Below are positions 17,136 through 26,074 of a stretch of 64,000 nucleotides of DNA, in pieces. Location: assembly GCF_039634785.1 (NCBI RefSeq), contig NZ_JBBIAB010000005.1, positions 310,001-374,000 of the forward strand. Reading direction: 5' to 3'. Origin of the DNA: Tistrella mobilis. GTDB lineage: Bacteria > Pseudomonadota > Alphaproteobacteria > Tistrellales > Tistrellaceae. A program made the position numbers and the translations under genes. The notes under the pieces were generated by a model, which worked only from the letters and a program-made list of their open reading frames with translations, did not search any database and was not told the origin of the DNA. Position 1 is the stretch's first letter. Each line of letters opens with the position of its first letter.

Positions 17136-17468
17136 TCACCGGCGATCGATCAGCTTGCCGATCACCAGGCCAACGCCAAAGGCCACCAGAACGCTGGTCA
17201 GGGGCCGCTCTTCGATCTTGTGCTCGGCGGCGGCAACCGCACCGCGGCTCCGCTCGCTCGCCAGATGCATCAGGCGATCGACCTCGGCCTTCAGGCGGCT
17301 GATCTCTTCATTGGCCTTGTCGCCCAACTCCTCGGCGCCGACGCCGGCCGTGCGTCCCGCCTGTCGGGTCACCTTGGCCAGATCGGCCTTAAGGGCGGCC
17401 AGGTCGGCCTTCAGGGTTTCCATCTCGGTGTCGACGGCCTTCCCGGCAGCGGTATCGGCGTTCGCCAT
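17136..17468 (-). CDS. ElaB/YqjD/DUF883-family protein with C-terminal membrane anchor
   Basis: A 110-residue protein. The first 75 residues are charged and helical (METLKADLAALKADLAKVTRQ, then ISRLKAEVDRLMHLASERS), predicted to form an amphipathic coiled coil. The C-terminus is PLTSVLVAFGVGLVIGKLIDRR, the Gly-patterned tail anchor typical of YqjD, ElaB and YgaM. E. coli YqjD tethers ribosomes to the inner membrane in stationary phase; the same role is possible here. The start at 17468 follows AGGAAAGGA. An upstream in-frame start at 17516 adds a tail outside the family. It is the first gene of a two-gene unit with the YqjE-like protein and is separated from mfd by 171 nt. Confidence 0.75.
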   Translation of the reverse strand: MANADTAAGKAVDTEMETLKADLAALKADLAKVTRQAGRTAGVGAEELGDKANEEISRLKAEVDRLMHLASERSRGAVAAAEHKIEERPLTSVLVAFGVGLVIGKLIDRR

Positions 17469-17639
17469 GGCTGACGTCCTTTCCTGTCGCGATGGGGGTG
17501 CACCTGCAGACATCATGCCTGCAGGCCATGAAACTCAAGGCACCACACATATGGGAAGGATGTCGGCCCAGCGTAACCCGTGGCGTGTGACCGTTTTGGG
17601 GTGCAGACGTGACAGGGACGCGACCTGCCCGGGCAGGAT

Positions 17640-20600
17640 CTATGCCGCCTTCCCGGTCCGGGCGATCCGGGCCAGGGTCGCGATCAGGTCGCGCGCACCC
17701 CTCAGCCGGTCGTCGACGGTCGCCCAGGCCCTGATCACCACCAGCTTGTGATCCGGTCGCAGCCGGATCGTGCCCGACTGGCCGGCAATGAACTGGATCA
17801 GCCCGTCCGGGCGGGCGAACTGGTCGAGATGGAAGGCGATGGTGGCACCCTTGGGTCCCGCCTCGACCTTTTCCACACCCGCGGCGATGCACAGCCGCTT
17901 GATCGCGACGATCTGCAGCAGCTGGCGGACCTCGTCGGGCAGCGGCCCGAAGCGGTCGACCAGTTCGGCGGCAAACGCATCCAGCTCGTCGCCCTCGTCC
18001 AGATCGGCCAGACGGCGGTAGAGCGACATGCGCACATCCAGATCCGAGACATAGGTCTCGGGGATCAGCACGGCGGCGCCGAGATTGATCTGCGGCGACC
18101 AGTCGCGCACCGGCGCCCGCGCGGGGGCGTCACCGCCTCCGGTCTTTGCCGCCTCGATCGCGTCGTCGAGCATCTGCTGGAACAGTTCCAGCCCGACCTC
18201 GCGGATATGGCCCGACTGCTCTTCACCCAGAAGATTGCCGGCACCACGGATGTCGAGATCGTGGCTGGCCAGGGTGAAGCCCGCGCCCAGGCTGTCGAGG
18301 GTCTGCATCACATCCAGCCGCTTCTCGGCGGTGCGGGTGACACCGTGATTTGCAGGCAGCATCAGATAGGCATAGCCGCGCAGCTTGCCGCGCCCCACCC
18401 GCCCGCGCAGCTGATAGAGCTGGGCCAGGCCGAACAGATCGGCACGATAGATGATAATCGTGTTGGCCCGCGGAATGTCGAGCCCGCTTTCCACGATGCT
18501 GGTGGAGAGCAGCACATCGTATTCGCCGCCATAGAAGCCGCCCATCACGTCTTCCAGCTCGCCCGCCGCCAGCCGGCCATGGGCGACTGCGATCTTGACC
18601 TCGGGCACCAGGCTGCGCAGCCGTTCCTCCACCTCTTTGACCTGCTCAATCCGCGGGCAGACGAAGAAGGTCTGGCCGCCGCGATAATGCTCGCGCAGGA
18701 TCGCTTCGCGGACGATGACGCTGTCATAGGGCATGGTGAAGGTGCGCAGCGCCAGGCGGTCGACCGGCGGTGTGGCGATGATCGACAATTCCTTCACGCC
18801 GGCCAGCGCCAGCTGCAGGGTACGCGGGATCGGCGTTGCCGTCAGGGTCAGCACATGGACGTCGGCCTTCAGCTCCTTCAGCCGTTCCTTGTGCTTCACC
18901 CCGAAATGCTGTTCCTCGTCGATGATCATCAGGCCGAGATCGCGGAACGAGATGCCCTTGGAGAGCAGCGCATGCGTGCCGATGACGATATCGGCCGTGC
19001 CATCGGCGATCGCCTTCTTCGCCTCGGTGGCGCGCTTGCCGGCGACCAGCCGCGACACTTCGACGATCTTGATCGGAAATCCCTGGAAGCGCTTGGTAAA
19101 TCCCAGAAAATGCTGATGACAGAGCAGGGTCGTGGGCGCGACCACGGCAACCTGAACCCCGCTCATCGCCGCAATGAAGGCCGCCCGTAGCGCCACCTCG
19201 GTCTTGCCGAAGCCGACATCACCGCAGATCAGCCGGTCCATCGGCCGGCCCGATGCCAGATCGTCGATCACATCCTCGATCGCGTGCAGCTGATCTTCGG
19301 TTTCCGTGTACGGGAAACGGGCGCAGAACTCGTCATACAGCCCCTGTGGCCGCTCGATCCGGGCAGCGCCCTTCAGCTGCCGCTCGGCCGCGACCGCGAT
19401 CAGCGCGTCGGCCATGTCCTTCAGCCGCCGCTTGGTGCGCTCCTTGCGCTGCTGCCACTGGCTGCCGCCCAGCCGATCGAGCGGCGCCGGCCCGTCGGCC
19501 GTGCCATAGCGCGACAGCATGTCGATATGCTCGACCGGCACGAACAGCCGGTCACCGCCTTCATAGACCACCAGCACGCAGTCATGCGGTGCGCCGCCGG
19601 CGGTGATGGTCTCAAGCCCCTCATAGCGGCCGATGCCATGATCGACGTGCACCACCAGATCGCCGACGGTCAGGCTGTCGGCATCGCGCAGGAAATTCTC
19701 CGCGCGGCGCTTGCGGCGGGTCTTGCGGTGCAGACGGTCGCCCAGAATGTCCTGCTCGGTCAGGACCGAAAGATCGCCCGCAACATAGCCGTGGTCGAGC
19801 GGCAGCACGATCAGCACCAGCGCGCCGGGCTTCGCCTTGCCGATATCGGCCCAGGTCTCCACCTGCTCCAGCTGTTTCAGACCGTGATCTTCGAAGACCG
19901 TCCGGATACGGTCGAGCGAACCGGCGCTGTAACAGCAGACCACCACCCGCCGCCCGGCCGACCGCTCGGCATCGACATGGGCCTTCAGCGCCTCGAAGAG
20001 GTTGACGTCCTCGTCCTTGCGCTCGGGCGCGAAGTCGCGGGCGGCACGCCCGGCAAGCCGTGCCGCCTGCCAGCCCTGTTCAAGCGGCCGCTCCGCAGCA
20101 CCGGGCTGTACGGCAACCAGGGTCTCGCTGCGGCCGATTTCGGCCCATTCCTTCGCGGTCAGGTACAGCTGATCGGGCGGCAGCGCCCGATAGGGGGCCT
20201 CGCGCTCGCCGCCGATGATCGACACGGGCCCCGTGCGCCGCGCCTCGTAATAGTCCTCGATCAGCACGCGCCGTTCGGTGAAGGCCTGATCGGCCAGATG
20301 ATCGAACACCATTATCGGACGGTCGAAATAGGCGGTCACCGGTTCCAGATGGGTGTGGAACAGCGGCAGCCAATGCTCCATACCGGCATGGCGCCGTCCG
20401 GCGCTGATCGCCTCGTAAAGCGGGTCGCCGGTGCCGACCGCGCCGAAGGCCTGGCGATATCCCTGGCGGAAGCGCTGGATCACCCCTTCGGTCAGCAGAA
20501 TCTCGCTCACCGGCTTCAGGTCCAGCCGGCGGATGCGGGCATTGGACCGCTGGGTGACGGGGTCGAAATTCCGGATCGCCTCCACCTCGTCGCCGAAAAA

Positions 20601-21203
20601 ATCGAGGCGGACCGGGTCCGGCTCACCGGCCGGGAACAGATCGACGATGCCGCCGCGCACGGCGAACTCGCCCGGCTCCATCACGGTGCCGGCGCGGACA
20701 TAGCCGTTATGCATCAGATAGTCGACCAGACGCTCTGTCGACAGCCGGTGTCCCGGCTCCAGCCGAAGCCGGGCCAGCGCCAGGCTCTCGCGCGGTGGCA
20801 CGCGCTGGGCCAGCGCATTGACCGTGGTGACGACGATGGCGCGCGGCCGGCTTCCCGTCCCCGCCTTCGGGTCGTCCGCCGCCGGGCCGCCGGCCAGCCT
20901 CGTCAGCGTATCCATGCGCTCGGCGGCGATCATGCCGTTGGGGGACGCCCGGTCGTATGGCAGGCAGTCCCAGGCCGGCAGGCGCAGCACCTCCGCCTCG
21001 GGCAGATGAACTTTCAGCGCGTCGGCCGCGGCCGCCATCCGGGCGTCGTCGCGCATCACCAGAACCAGATCACGCTTTGGTCTGCTGGCTGCGAACTCCG
21101 CCGCCAGCTGCCAGACCAGACCGTCGGGCGCCTCGGTCAGCAGGATGCGTCCGGGGCGGTCGAAGAGCGTGGGATCGATCAGCACGGGCGTCGCATCCTT
21201 CAA
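17640..21203 (-). CDS. mfd: Transcription-repair coupling factor Mfd
   Basis: A 1187-residue protein of full family length. It removes RNA polymerase stalled at DNA lesions and recruits UvrA. Visible parts are the UvrB-like N-terminal module, the RNA-polymerase-interacting domain beginning GDLVVHVDHGIGRYEGLETI, Walker A (GDVGFGKTEVA, near residue 660), the DEEQ box (IDEEQHFGVKHKE), LTLTATPIPRTLQLAL (motif III and translocation region), QLRGRVGRG (motif VI) and the C-terminal autoinhibitory domain. The start is a TTG at 21203 with GGAGGA five bases upstream; no in-frame ATG fits better. It lies downstream of sdhE on the same strand with a 153-nt gap containing a 12-nt direct repeat. RecG, a related translocase, lies just beyond sdhE. 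Confidence 0.97.
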   Translation of the reverse strand: MKDATPVLIDPTLFDRPGRILLTEAPDGLVWQLAAEFAASRPKRDLVLVMRDDARMAAAADALKVHLPEAEVLRLPAWDCLPYDRASPNGMIAAERMDTLTRLAGGPAADDPKAGTGSRPRAIVVTTVNALAQRVPPRESLALARLRLEPGHRLSTERLVDYLMHNGYVRAGTVMEPGEFAVRGGIVDLFPAGEPDPVRLDFFGDEVEAIRNFDPVTQRSNARIRRLDLKPVSEILLTEGVIQRFRQGYRQAFGAVGTGDPLYEAISAGRRHAGMEHWLPLFHTHLEPVTAYFDRPIMVFDHLADQAFTERRVLIEDYYEARRTGPVSIIGGEREAPYRALPPDQLYLTAKEWAEIGRSETLVAVQPGAAERPLEQGWQAARLAGRAARDFAPERKDEDVNLFEALKAHVDAERSAGRRVVVCCYSAGSLDRIRTVFEDHGLKQLEQVETWADIGKAKPGALVLIVLPLDHGYVAGDLSVLTEQDILGDRLHRKTRRKRRAENFLRDADSLTVGDLVVHVDHGIGRYEGLETITAGGAPHDCVLVVYEGGDRLFVPVEHIDMLSRYGTADGPAPLDRLGGSQWQQRKERTKRRLKDMADALIAVAAERQLKGAARIERPQGLYDEFCARFPYTETEDQLHAIEDVIDDLASGRPMDRLICGDVGFGKTEVALRAAFIAAMSGVQVAVVAPTTLLCHQHFLGFTKRFQGFPIKIVEVSRLVAGKRATEAKKAIADGTADIVIGTHALLSKGISFRDLGLMIIDEEQHFGVKHKERLKELKADVHVLTLTATPIPRTLQLALAGVKELSIIATPPVDRLALRTFTMPYDSVIVREAILREHYRGGQTFFVCPRIEQVKEVEERLRSLVPEVKIAVAHGRLAAGELEDVMGGFYGGEYDVLLSTSIVESGLDIPRANTIIIYRADLFGLAQLYQLRGRVGRGKLRGYAYLMLPANHGVTRTAEKRLDVMQTLDSLGAGFTLASHDLDIRGAGNLLGEEQSGHIREVGLELFQQMLDDAIEAAKTGGGDAPARAPVRDWSPQINLGAAVLIPETYVSDLDVRMSLYRRLADLDEGDELDAFAAELVDRFGPLPDEVRQLLQIVAIKRLCIAAGVEKVEAGPKGATIAFHLDQFARPDGLIQFIAGQSGTIRLRPDHKLVVIRAWATVDDRLRGARDLIATLARIARTGKAA

Positions 21204-21216
21204 GCGCGTCCTCCGT

Positions 21217-21242
21217 CCCCGAAGGACCGGCCCCGAAGGACC
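21217..21242 (-). repeat. 12-nt direct repeat upstream of mfd
   Basis: CCCCGAAGGACC occurs at 21217-21228 and again at 21231-21242, two bases apart. On the mfd strand the units read GGTCCTTCGGGG. They lie 14 nt before the TTG start, next to the Shine-Dalgarno sequence, so they could affect translation or bind a regulator. They may also be a simple slippage duplication. Confidence 0.5.
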
Positions 21243-21356
21243 AGAGCGAGGCGGCGACGTCGTTCATCGAAACGGTCTGGGGCGTGAAAGGTTGGCGGGA
21301 ATGGGGAGGTTCCGACCGGGCCCCGATCCTGGAGGCCCGATCTCAGAGGTCAGTTC

Positions 21357-21665
21357 TCAGGCGCCGCCGAGGCCGCCCTCGGCCAGGCCGCGATCGGGCG
21401 CGGTTGCCACGTCGAACTGCATCATCATCTTCATGACCGGGTTGTCCGCCAGATCTTCGGGCAGAGGCTCGCGGCCGCTCAACCAGTTGTAGAGGTCGAC
21501 ATCGCTTTCGTCGAGCAGCGCTTCGAAGGCATCGAGCTGGTCGGCATCGAAACGGTCGATCCAGGCATCGGCGAATTTGCCGAACAGGATGTCGGTTTCC
21601 TTGCACCCGCGATACCAGCTCTGATAGCGCAGCCGGCGGCGACGGATTTCGAGGTCTTCGGCCAT
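21357..21665 (-). CDS. sdhE: FAD assembly factor SdhE
   Basis: A 102-residue cytoplasmic protein of the SdhE (formerly DUF339/YgfY, Sdh5) family, needed for covalent attachment of FAD to succinate dehydrogenase. The diagnostic RGxxE motif is present as YRGCKETD (about residues 18-25), preceded by RRRRLRYQSW and followed by the helical bundle with FDADQLDAFEALLDESDVDLYNWL. Length and motif order are normal. The C-terminal 15 residues are Gly/Ala-rich and variable in the family. It is divergent from recG (184 nt apart) and upstream of mfd on the same strand; this sdhE/mfd/recG neighbourhood recurs in alphaproteobacteria. Confidence 0.93.
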   Translation of the reverse strand: MAEDLEIRRRRLRYQSWYRGCKETDILFGKFADAWIDRFDADQLDAFEALLDESDVDLYNWLSGREPLPEDLADNPVMKMMMQFDVATAPDRGLAEGGLGGA

Positions 21666-21849
21666 GAGAGCTGGTGCCCTTCCTGCTTGTCGTCTGCGTC
21701 CCGTGATATAGCCCGCGCGCCCTTCGCTGTCACCCCCCGGCGCGGCTTCGGGGCCTTGCGGCCATGCAGCTTGTCACGGCCCGGCCCCGCCCCTATCGTT
21801 GGCGCCCGATGCGCCCACCACGCCCGACCGTGCCTGTTGACCGGACCAG

Positions 21850-23949
21850 ATGCGCCCCGAAGCCCTCTTCCCGCTATTTGCCGAAGCCACCAGCCTGCCC
21901 GGCATCGGCCCGCGCGTGCTGAAACTGGTGGAGCGTGCCGCACGCGGCAACCGGGTGATCGACGTGATCAACACGCTGCCGGTCTCGGTGGTCGACCGGC
22001 GTTACGCGCCGCCCGCCGTGATCGCACCGGCGGGACGGATCGTCACCTTCACGCTCACCATCCTTGAACACCAGCCGGCCGAACGCCCGCGTCAGCCGCA
22101 CCGGGTGCGGTGCGCGGATCCCGACGGCACCGGCGTCACCCTGGTCTTCTTCCACGGCCGCGAGGCGGACTGGCGGCGGCTCATGCCCGAAGGGGAGGTT
22201 CGCATCGTCAGCGGCAAGGTCGAACGCTATGGCGGCGAGGTGCAGATGCCCCATCCCGACCATATCGTCCCGCCCGAGAAGCGGGCCGAGGTGGAGACGG
22301 TCGAGGCGATCTATCCCGGCACCGACGGTCTGTCGCCCAAGCTGTTGCGCAAGGCCGCGAAATTCGCGGTGTCCCGCCTGCCCGAGCTGCCGGAATGGAT
22401 CGATCGCGGCGTGCTTGCCCGTGAAGGCTGGGCCGACTGGCGGGGCGCACTCGCCACGGCCCATGCCCCGACCGATGCCGATGATCTGTCACCGCTTCAC
22501 CCGGCCCGGCGCCGCCTGGCCTATGACGAGCTCTTCGCCAATCAGCTGGCGATTGCGCTGGTCCGCAACCGTCAGCGGCGGGCGGCCGGCCGCCATCTGG
22601 CCGGGAGCGGGCGGCTGACCCGGCCGATCGAAGCCGGCCTCCCCTTCCGTCTGACCCAGGATCAGCGTCAGGTCTTGTCGGAGATCGCCGGCGACATGGC
22701 AGGGCCCCTGCGCATGCTTCGTCTGCTTCAGGGCGATGTCGGCAGCGGCAAGACGGTGGTGGCGCTGATCGCCATGGCGATCGCGGTCGAAGCGGGGGCG
22801 CAGGCGGCGCTGATGGCGCCCACGGACGTGCTTGCCCGCCAGCACATGGAAACGCTGGCAAGGCTCGGCGCCCCGGCCGGGCTTCGCTTCGGCCTGCTGA
22901 CAGGGCGCGAACGCGCCAAGGCGCGGCGCGACGTGCTGGCGGCGCTGGAGGCCGGCGAGATCGACATCCTGGTCGGTACCCACGCCCTGTTCCAGGAGGG
23001 CGTGGCTTTCCGCGATCTGGGCCTGGCGGTGATCGACGAGCAGCACCGCTTCGGCGTTCATCAGCGCCTGCAGCTTTCATCCAAGGGCCGGGGGGTGGAC
23101 ACCCTGGTCATGACGGCGACGCCGATCCCGCGGACCCTGGCGCTCACCACCTATGGCGATATGGATGTTTCGCGGATCCGGCAGAAGCCCGCTGGCCGCA
23201 AGCCCATCCAGACCCGGGTGCTGCCGATGGACCGCATGGATCAGGTGATCGATGCCGTGCGTCGGACCATCGACGAGGGCCACAAGGTCTATTGGGTGTG
23301 CCCCCTGGTCGACGTCTCCGAGAAGGCGGATCTCTCGGCGGCCAGCGCCCGTGCCGAGGATCTGGTGGATCAGCTGGGGCCGCGGGTCGGCCTGATCCAC
23401 GGCAAGATGAAGGGCGCGGACAAGGATGCCGCCATCGCCCGCTTCCGCGCCAGGGACGCCGATGACCGCACTGATGTACTGGTGGCGACGACGGTGATCG
23501 AGGTGGGCGTCGACGTGCCCGATGCGACGGTGATCATCATCGAGCACGCCGAGCGCTTCGGGCTGGCCCAGCTCCACCAGTTGCGCGGCCGGGTGGGCCG
23601 GGGCGACGATCAGGCGAGTTGCCTGCTGCTCTACGCCGCCCCGCTGGGCGAAATCGCCCGCAAGCGCCTGGAGGTGATGCGGGCGACGGAGGACGGGTTC
23701 GTGATCGCCGAGGAGGATCTGAAGCTCCGCGGGGCCGGCGATGCGCTGGGGACGAAGCAGAGCGGCGAACCGGAAATGCGGTTCGCCGATCTTGATCTGC
23801 ATGCCGACCTGATCGAGACCGCCCAGGCACAGGCCCGGCTGGAGATCGAGCGCACGCCGGAACTCGACGGGCCGCGCGGCCAGGCGCTCAGAACCCTGCT
23901 TTATCTGTTCGAGCGCGATCAGGCCGTGCGCTATCTCCGCTCCGGCTGA
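21850..23949 (+). CDS. recG: ATP-dependent DNA helicase RecG
   Basis: A 699-residue monomeric translocase that remodels stalled replication forks and branched DNA. The N-terminal wedge/OB domain (about 1-240) includes PLPVSVVDRRY-like sequence and QPHRVRCADPDG. The helicase core has Walker A (GDVGSGKTVVAL, near residue 297), the DEQH box (VIDEQHRFGVHQR), MTATPIPRTLALTTYGDMDVS, ATTVIEVGVDVPDATV and QLRGRVGRG. The C-terminal end has the normal RecG shape. ATG at 21850 gives MRPEALFPLF, a standard N-terminus. It is divergent from sdhE. Its stop codon is followed immediately, with no gap, by the stop of the convergent GreA-like gene. Confidence 0.97.
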   Translation: MRPEALFPLFAEATSLPGIGPRVLKLVERAARGNRVIDVINTLPVSVVDRRYAPPAVIAPAGRIVTFTLTILEHQPAERPRQPHRVRCADPDGTGVTLVFFHGREADWRRLMPEGEVRIVSGKVERYGGEVQMPHPDHIVPPEKRAEVETVEAIYPGTDGLSPKLLRKAAKFAVSRLPELPEWIDRGVLAREGWADWRGALATAHAPTDADDLSPLHPARRRLAYDELFANQLAIALVRNRQRRAAGRHLAGSGRLTRPIEAGLPFRLTQDQRQVLSEIAGDMAGPLRMLRLLQGDVGSGKTVVALIAMAIAVEAGAQAALMAPTDVLARQHMETLARLGAPAGLRFGLLTGRERAKARRDVLAALEAGEIDILVGTHALFQEGVAFRDLGLAVIDEQHRFGVHQRLQLSSKGRGVDTLVMTATPIPRTLALTTYGDMDVSRIRQKPAGRKPIQTRVLPMDRMDQVIDAVRRTIDEGHKVYWVCPLVDVSEKADLSAASARAEDLVDQLGPRVGLIHGKMKGADKDAAIARFRARDADDRTDVLVATTVIEVGVDVPDATVIIIEHAERFGLAQLHQLRGRVGRGDDQASCLLLYAAPLGEIARKRLEVMRATEDGFVIAEEDLKLRGAGDALGTKQSGEPEMRFADLDLHADLIETAQAQARLEIERTPELDGPRGQALRTLLYLFERDQAVRYLRSG

Positions 23950-24366
23950 TCAGCCGACCGCCGTCACGGTCAGATGGCGCTCGCGCCCCATGCGGTCGCG
24001 CCAGGCGATCGATGCTCCGGTCCTGAGGCCGATCAGCGCGGCCCCCACCGGGGTCAGGATCGACACCCGGTTGGCAGCGATATCGGCCTGACGGGGGAAG
24101 ACCAGCATCGCCTGATGCTCGGCACCGTCATCGGCGCGATAGGCCAGGCGGCGGTGCATCGCAACCACGTCGCCCGGCAGTTCGTCATCGGCCACGATCG
24201 TTGCGCGATCGAGTTCGGCGGCAAGGAAGGCGACGGCGCTGCCGGGTTCCACAGCGGCCATATCGGCCAGCGCGCTCAACCGGTCGTAATCGCTTTCGCC
24301 CAGCATCACCGGCGGCGGCTGAGCGGGAATGGCCGGGGCGTGCTGAAGGCTCTCGTTGTTCATCAT
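23950..24366 (-). CDS. Rnk/GreA C-terminal-domain protein
   Basis: A 138-residue protein with a short helical N-terminus (GESDYDRLSALADMA) and the GreA/GreB C-terminal FKBP-like domain (ELPGDVVAMHRRLAYRADDGAEHQAMLVFPRQADIAANRVSILTPVGAALIGLRTG). It lacks the long GreA coiled coil, so it matches Rnk, the regulator of nucleoside diphosphate kinase that binds RNA polymerase near the secondary channel without stimulating transcript cleavage. Two ATG codons in a row (24366 and 24363) make the start ambiguous by one residue. It lies 46 nt after a zinc-ribbon paralogue on the same strand, so the two may be co-expressed. Confidence 0.82.
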   Translation of the reverse strand: MMNNESLQHAPAIPAQPPPVMLGESDYDRLSALADMAAVEPGSAVAFLAAELDRATIVADDELPGDVVAMHRRLAYRADDGAEHQAMLVFPRQADIAANRVSILTPVGAALIGLRTGASIAWRDRMGRERHLTVTAVG

Positions 24367-24412
24367 GAGTCTCTGGTCCAGTCTTTTGGAAGGTTCAGGT
24401 TTTCAGGTCGGC

Positions 24413-24931
24413 TCAGGCGGCATCACGCACCCCGTCCAGCCGGACGAGGCGTCGCGTGCCGCAGAGGTCGGTGAAGGGCATGACCGCGCCCGCGGCCAGC
24501 CCGACCAGCGCGATGCCGAGGGGTGTGGCGAGGGACAGATCGAACCCCTGGGCGGCCTGCCCCGCCGTCTCGGGCAGATGGAGGCGCCGGCGGACGGGTT
24601 CTGCGCTTCCATCAAGGCGGAAACGCAGTTCCGCGCCGATCCGTGCAGTTCCCCAGGCGCCATGCGCATCGCGCACGATCACCGCACGGGCCAGTTCACG
24701 GGTCAGAGCCCCCACAAGCGTTGGATTCTGCGTCACCAGCCGGCCGGCAAGCGCGGCCAGCCGGCGGGCATCGTCCGGCAGCAACCGGATCGGCGGCAGA
24801 TGCCGGCCGGCCCCGCAAACGGGGCAGCCATCGCGGTGGAAATCATCGGCCCCCACGGCGCGATGACAGACGAAACAGATCACGGTGGCCCGGCTTTCGG
24901 GGCCCCGTGACGGATCATGACGGGCGGACAT
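24413..24931 (-). CDS. Zinc-ribbon protein with Rnk/GreA-like C-terminal domain
   Basis: A 172-residue protein. Residues 19-39 form a four-cysteine ribbon (C19xxC22 and C36xxC39), which probably binds zinc. The rest resembles the neighbouring Rnk-like protein: a helical segment (PPIRLLPDDARRLAALAGRLV), then a beta-rich GreA-C-like fold with ATPLGIALVGLAAGAVMPF matching TPVGAALIGLRTGASIAW next door. Similarity of the second half is clear by eye but not strong. The combination of a zinc ribbon with a Rnk-type domain is not one I can name. A role at RNA polymerase is inferred from the fold. It is the upstream gene of a two-gene unit. Confidence 0.6.
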   Translation of the reverse strand: MSARHDPSRGPESRATVICFVCHRAVGADDFHRDGCPVCGAGRHLPPIRLLPDDARRLAALAGRLVTQNPTLVGALTRELARAVIVRDAHGAWGTARIGAELRFRLDGSAEPVRRRLHLPETAGQAAQGFDLSLATPLGIALVGLAAGAVMPFTDLCGTRRLVRLDGVRDAA

Positions 24932-25210
24932 CCTGACGGCTCTCTCGTCGCGAGGGCGATAGACCGGGCGGCGGCGCCCCCGGCCCCGAGACTGCGACCT
25001 CGGTTGCCTGGGCGGATCGACGGGTCCGGATTTTGAATGTGACCCATGTCCCGAATACGGGCACGGCCACGGCGCCGCAACGGCGCAGGCACCCGGACCG
25101 GGCGCCGGTTCAATGGACGCGAACGGTCCGGGCGGTCAGCCCGTGACGAGATTGCCGCCGCGCAACAGGCAGGCGGACCGATGATGAACGCCGAAATGCA
25201 TCATGATGGA

Positions 25211-25957
25211 TTAAACATGCGCATTCCGATCGGGTTTATCAAGCCCTTCGCGCCGGTCGGTCCCGCGCGGAGCGGCAATTGCCCGCGCCTCGGGATCCGC
25301 CGCATCCGGCGGCGTGATCAGCCCGCCTGAAATGACCAGCTTCACGCCTTCCTCCACGGTCATCGCCAGGCGGACGATCTCGGTCTCGGGCACGAACAGC
25401 AGGAAGCCCGAGGTCGGGTTGGGGGTGGTCGGCACGAAGACGTTCACCATCCGCGCCTTGGTCAGCCGCTGGATCTCCCCGCCAGTGGTGCCGGTGATGA
25501 AGGCCAGCGACCAGAGCCCGCGGCGGGGATATTCGATCAGGACCACCTCTCGAAACGACTGCGACCCCTGGGTCAGCACCGTCTCGAAGATCTGCTTCAG
25601 GGCCGCATAGATGCTGCGCAACACCGGCATCCGGGCAACGATGCCCTCGCCCAGCCGCACCAGTTCGCGGCCGACCAGACCGGCGGCAAAGGCGCCGATC
25701 AGGGTGATGCCGATCACCACCACGATCAGACCGGCGCCCGGAATGCTGAACGGCAGGTACTGGTCCGGATGGTAGGCCGGCGGCACGAAACGCAGCACCA
25801 GATCGTCGACAAAGGCGATGAACCACCAGCCGACATACAAAGTGATGGCGATCGGCGCCGTCACCACGATTCCGGCCAGGAAATAGCGCCTGAGCCGCCC
25901 GCCACCATGCGGTCGCTCGGCTGTGTCGCTCTCGGCGTGTCGGTCGCGTCTGCTCAT
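25211..25957 (-). CDS. DUF502-family inner-membrane protein
   Basis: A 248-residue protein with two or three transmembrane helices near the N-terminus (RRYFLAGIVVTAPIAITLYVGWWFIAF and PGAGLIVVVIGITLIGAFAAGLVG), separated by a short periplasmic loop. A soluble domain follows with the hallmarks of DUF502: ELVRLGEGIVARMPVLRSIYAALKQIFETV, VVLIEYPRRGLWSLAFITG and MVNVFVPTTPNPTSGFLLFVPETEIVRLAMTVEEGVKLVISGG. The molecular role of the family is unknown. The start at 25957 gives MSRRDRHAES and a charged cytoplasmic N-terminus; a start at 26056 is possible but has no Shine-Dalgarno support. It lies downstream of the dehalogenase gene on the same strand. The 279-nt gap after it (24932-25210) shows nothing I can support. 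Confidence 0.85.
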   Translation of the reverse strand: MSRRDRHAESDTAERPHGGGRLRRYFLAGIVVTAPIAITLYVGWWFIAFVDDLVLRFVPPAYHPDQYLPFSIPGAGLIVVVIGITLIGAFAAGLVGRELVRLGEGIVARMPVLRSIYAALKQIFETVLTQGSQSFREVVLIEYPRRGLWSLAFITGTTGGEIQRLTKARMVNVFVPTTPNPTSGFLLFVPETEIVRLAMTVEEGVKLVISGGLITPPDAADPEARAIAAPRGTDRREGLDKPDRNAHV

Positions 25958-26074
25958 GGTCTGGCCGGTCCCCTGATGCCCTGCATGTTTTGCACGGGCG
26001 AATGCCTCATCATGGGCATCGCCCGCGGCAGGGCTCAAGGGACAAGCTTGGGACACATGGCGTCCGGCTGGTTT

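Noticed and set aside
24932-25210. Possible small gene between the zinc-ribbon protein and DUF502 genes
   Set aside because: The open frames here are Arg/Pro/Gly-rich on both strands and have no start signals or motifs.
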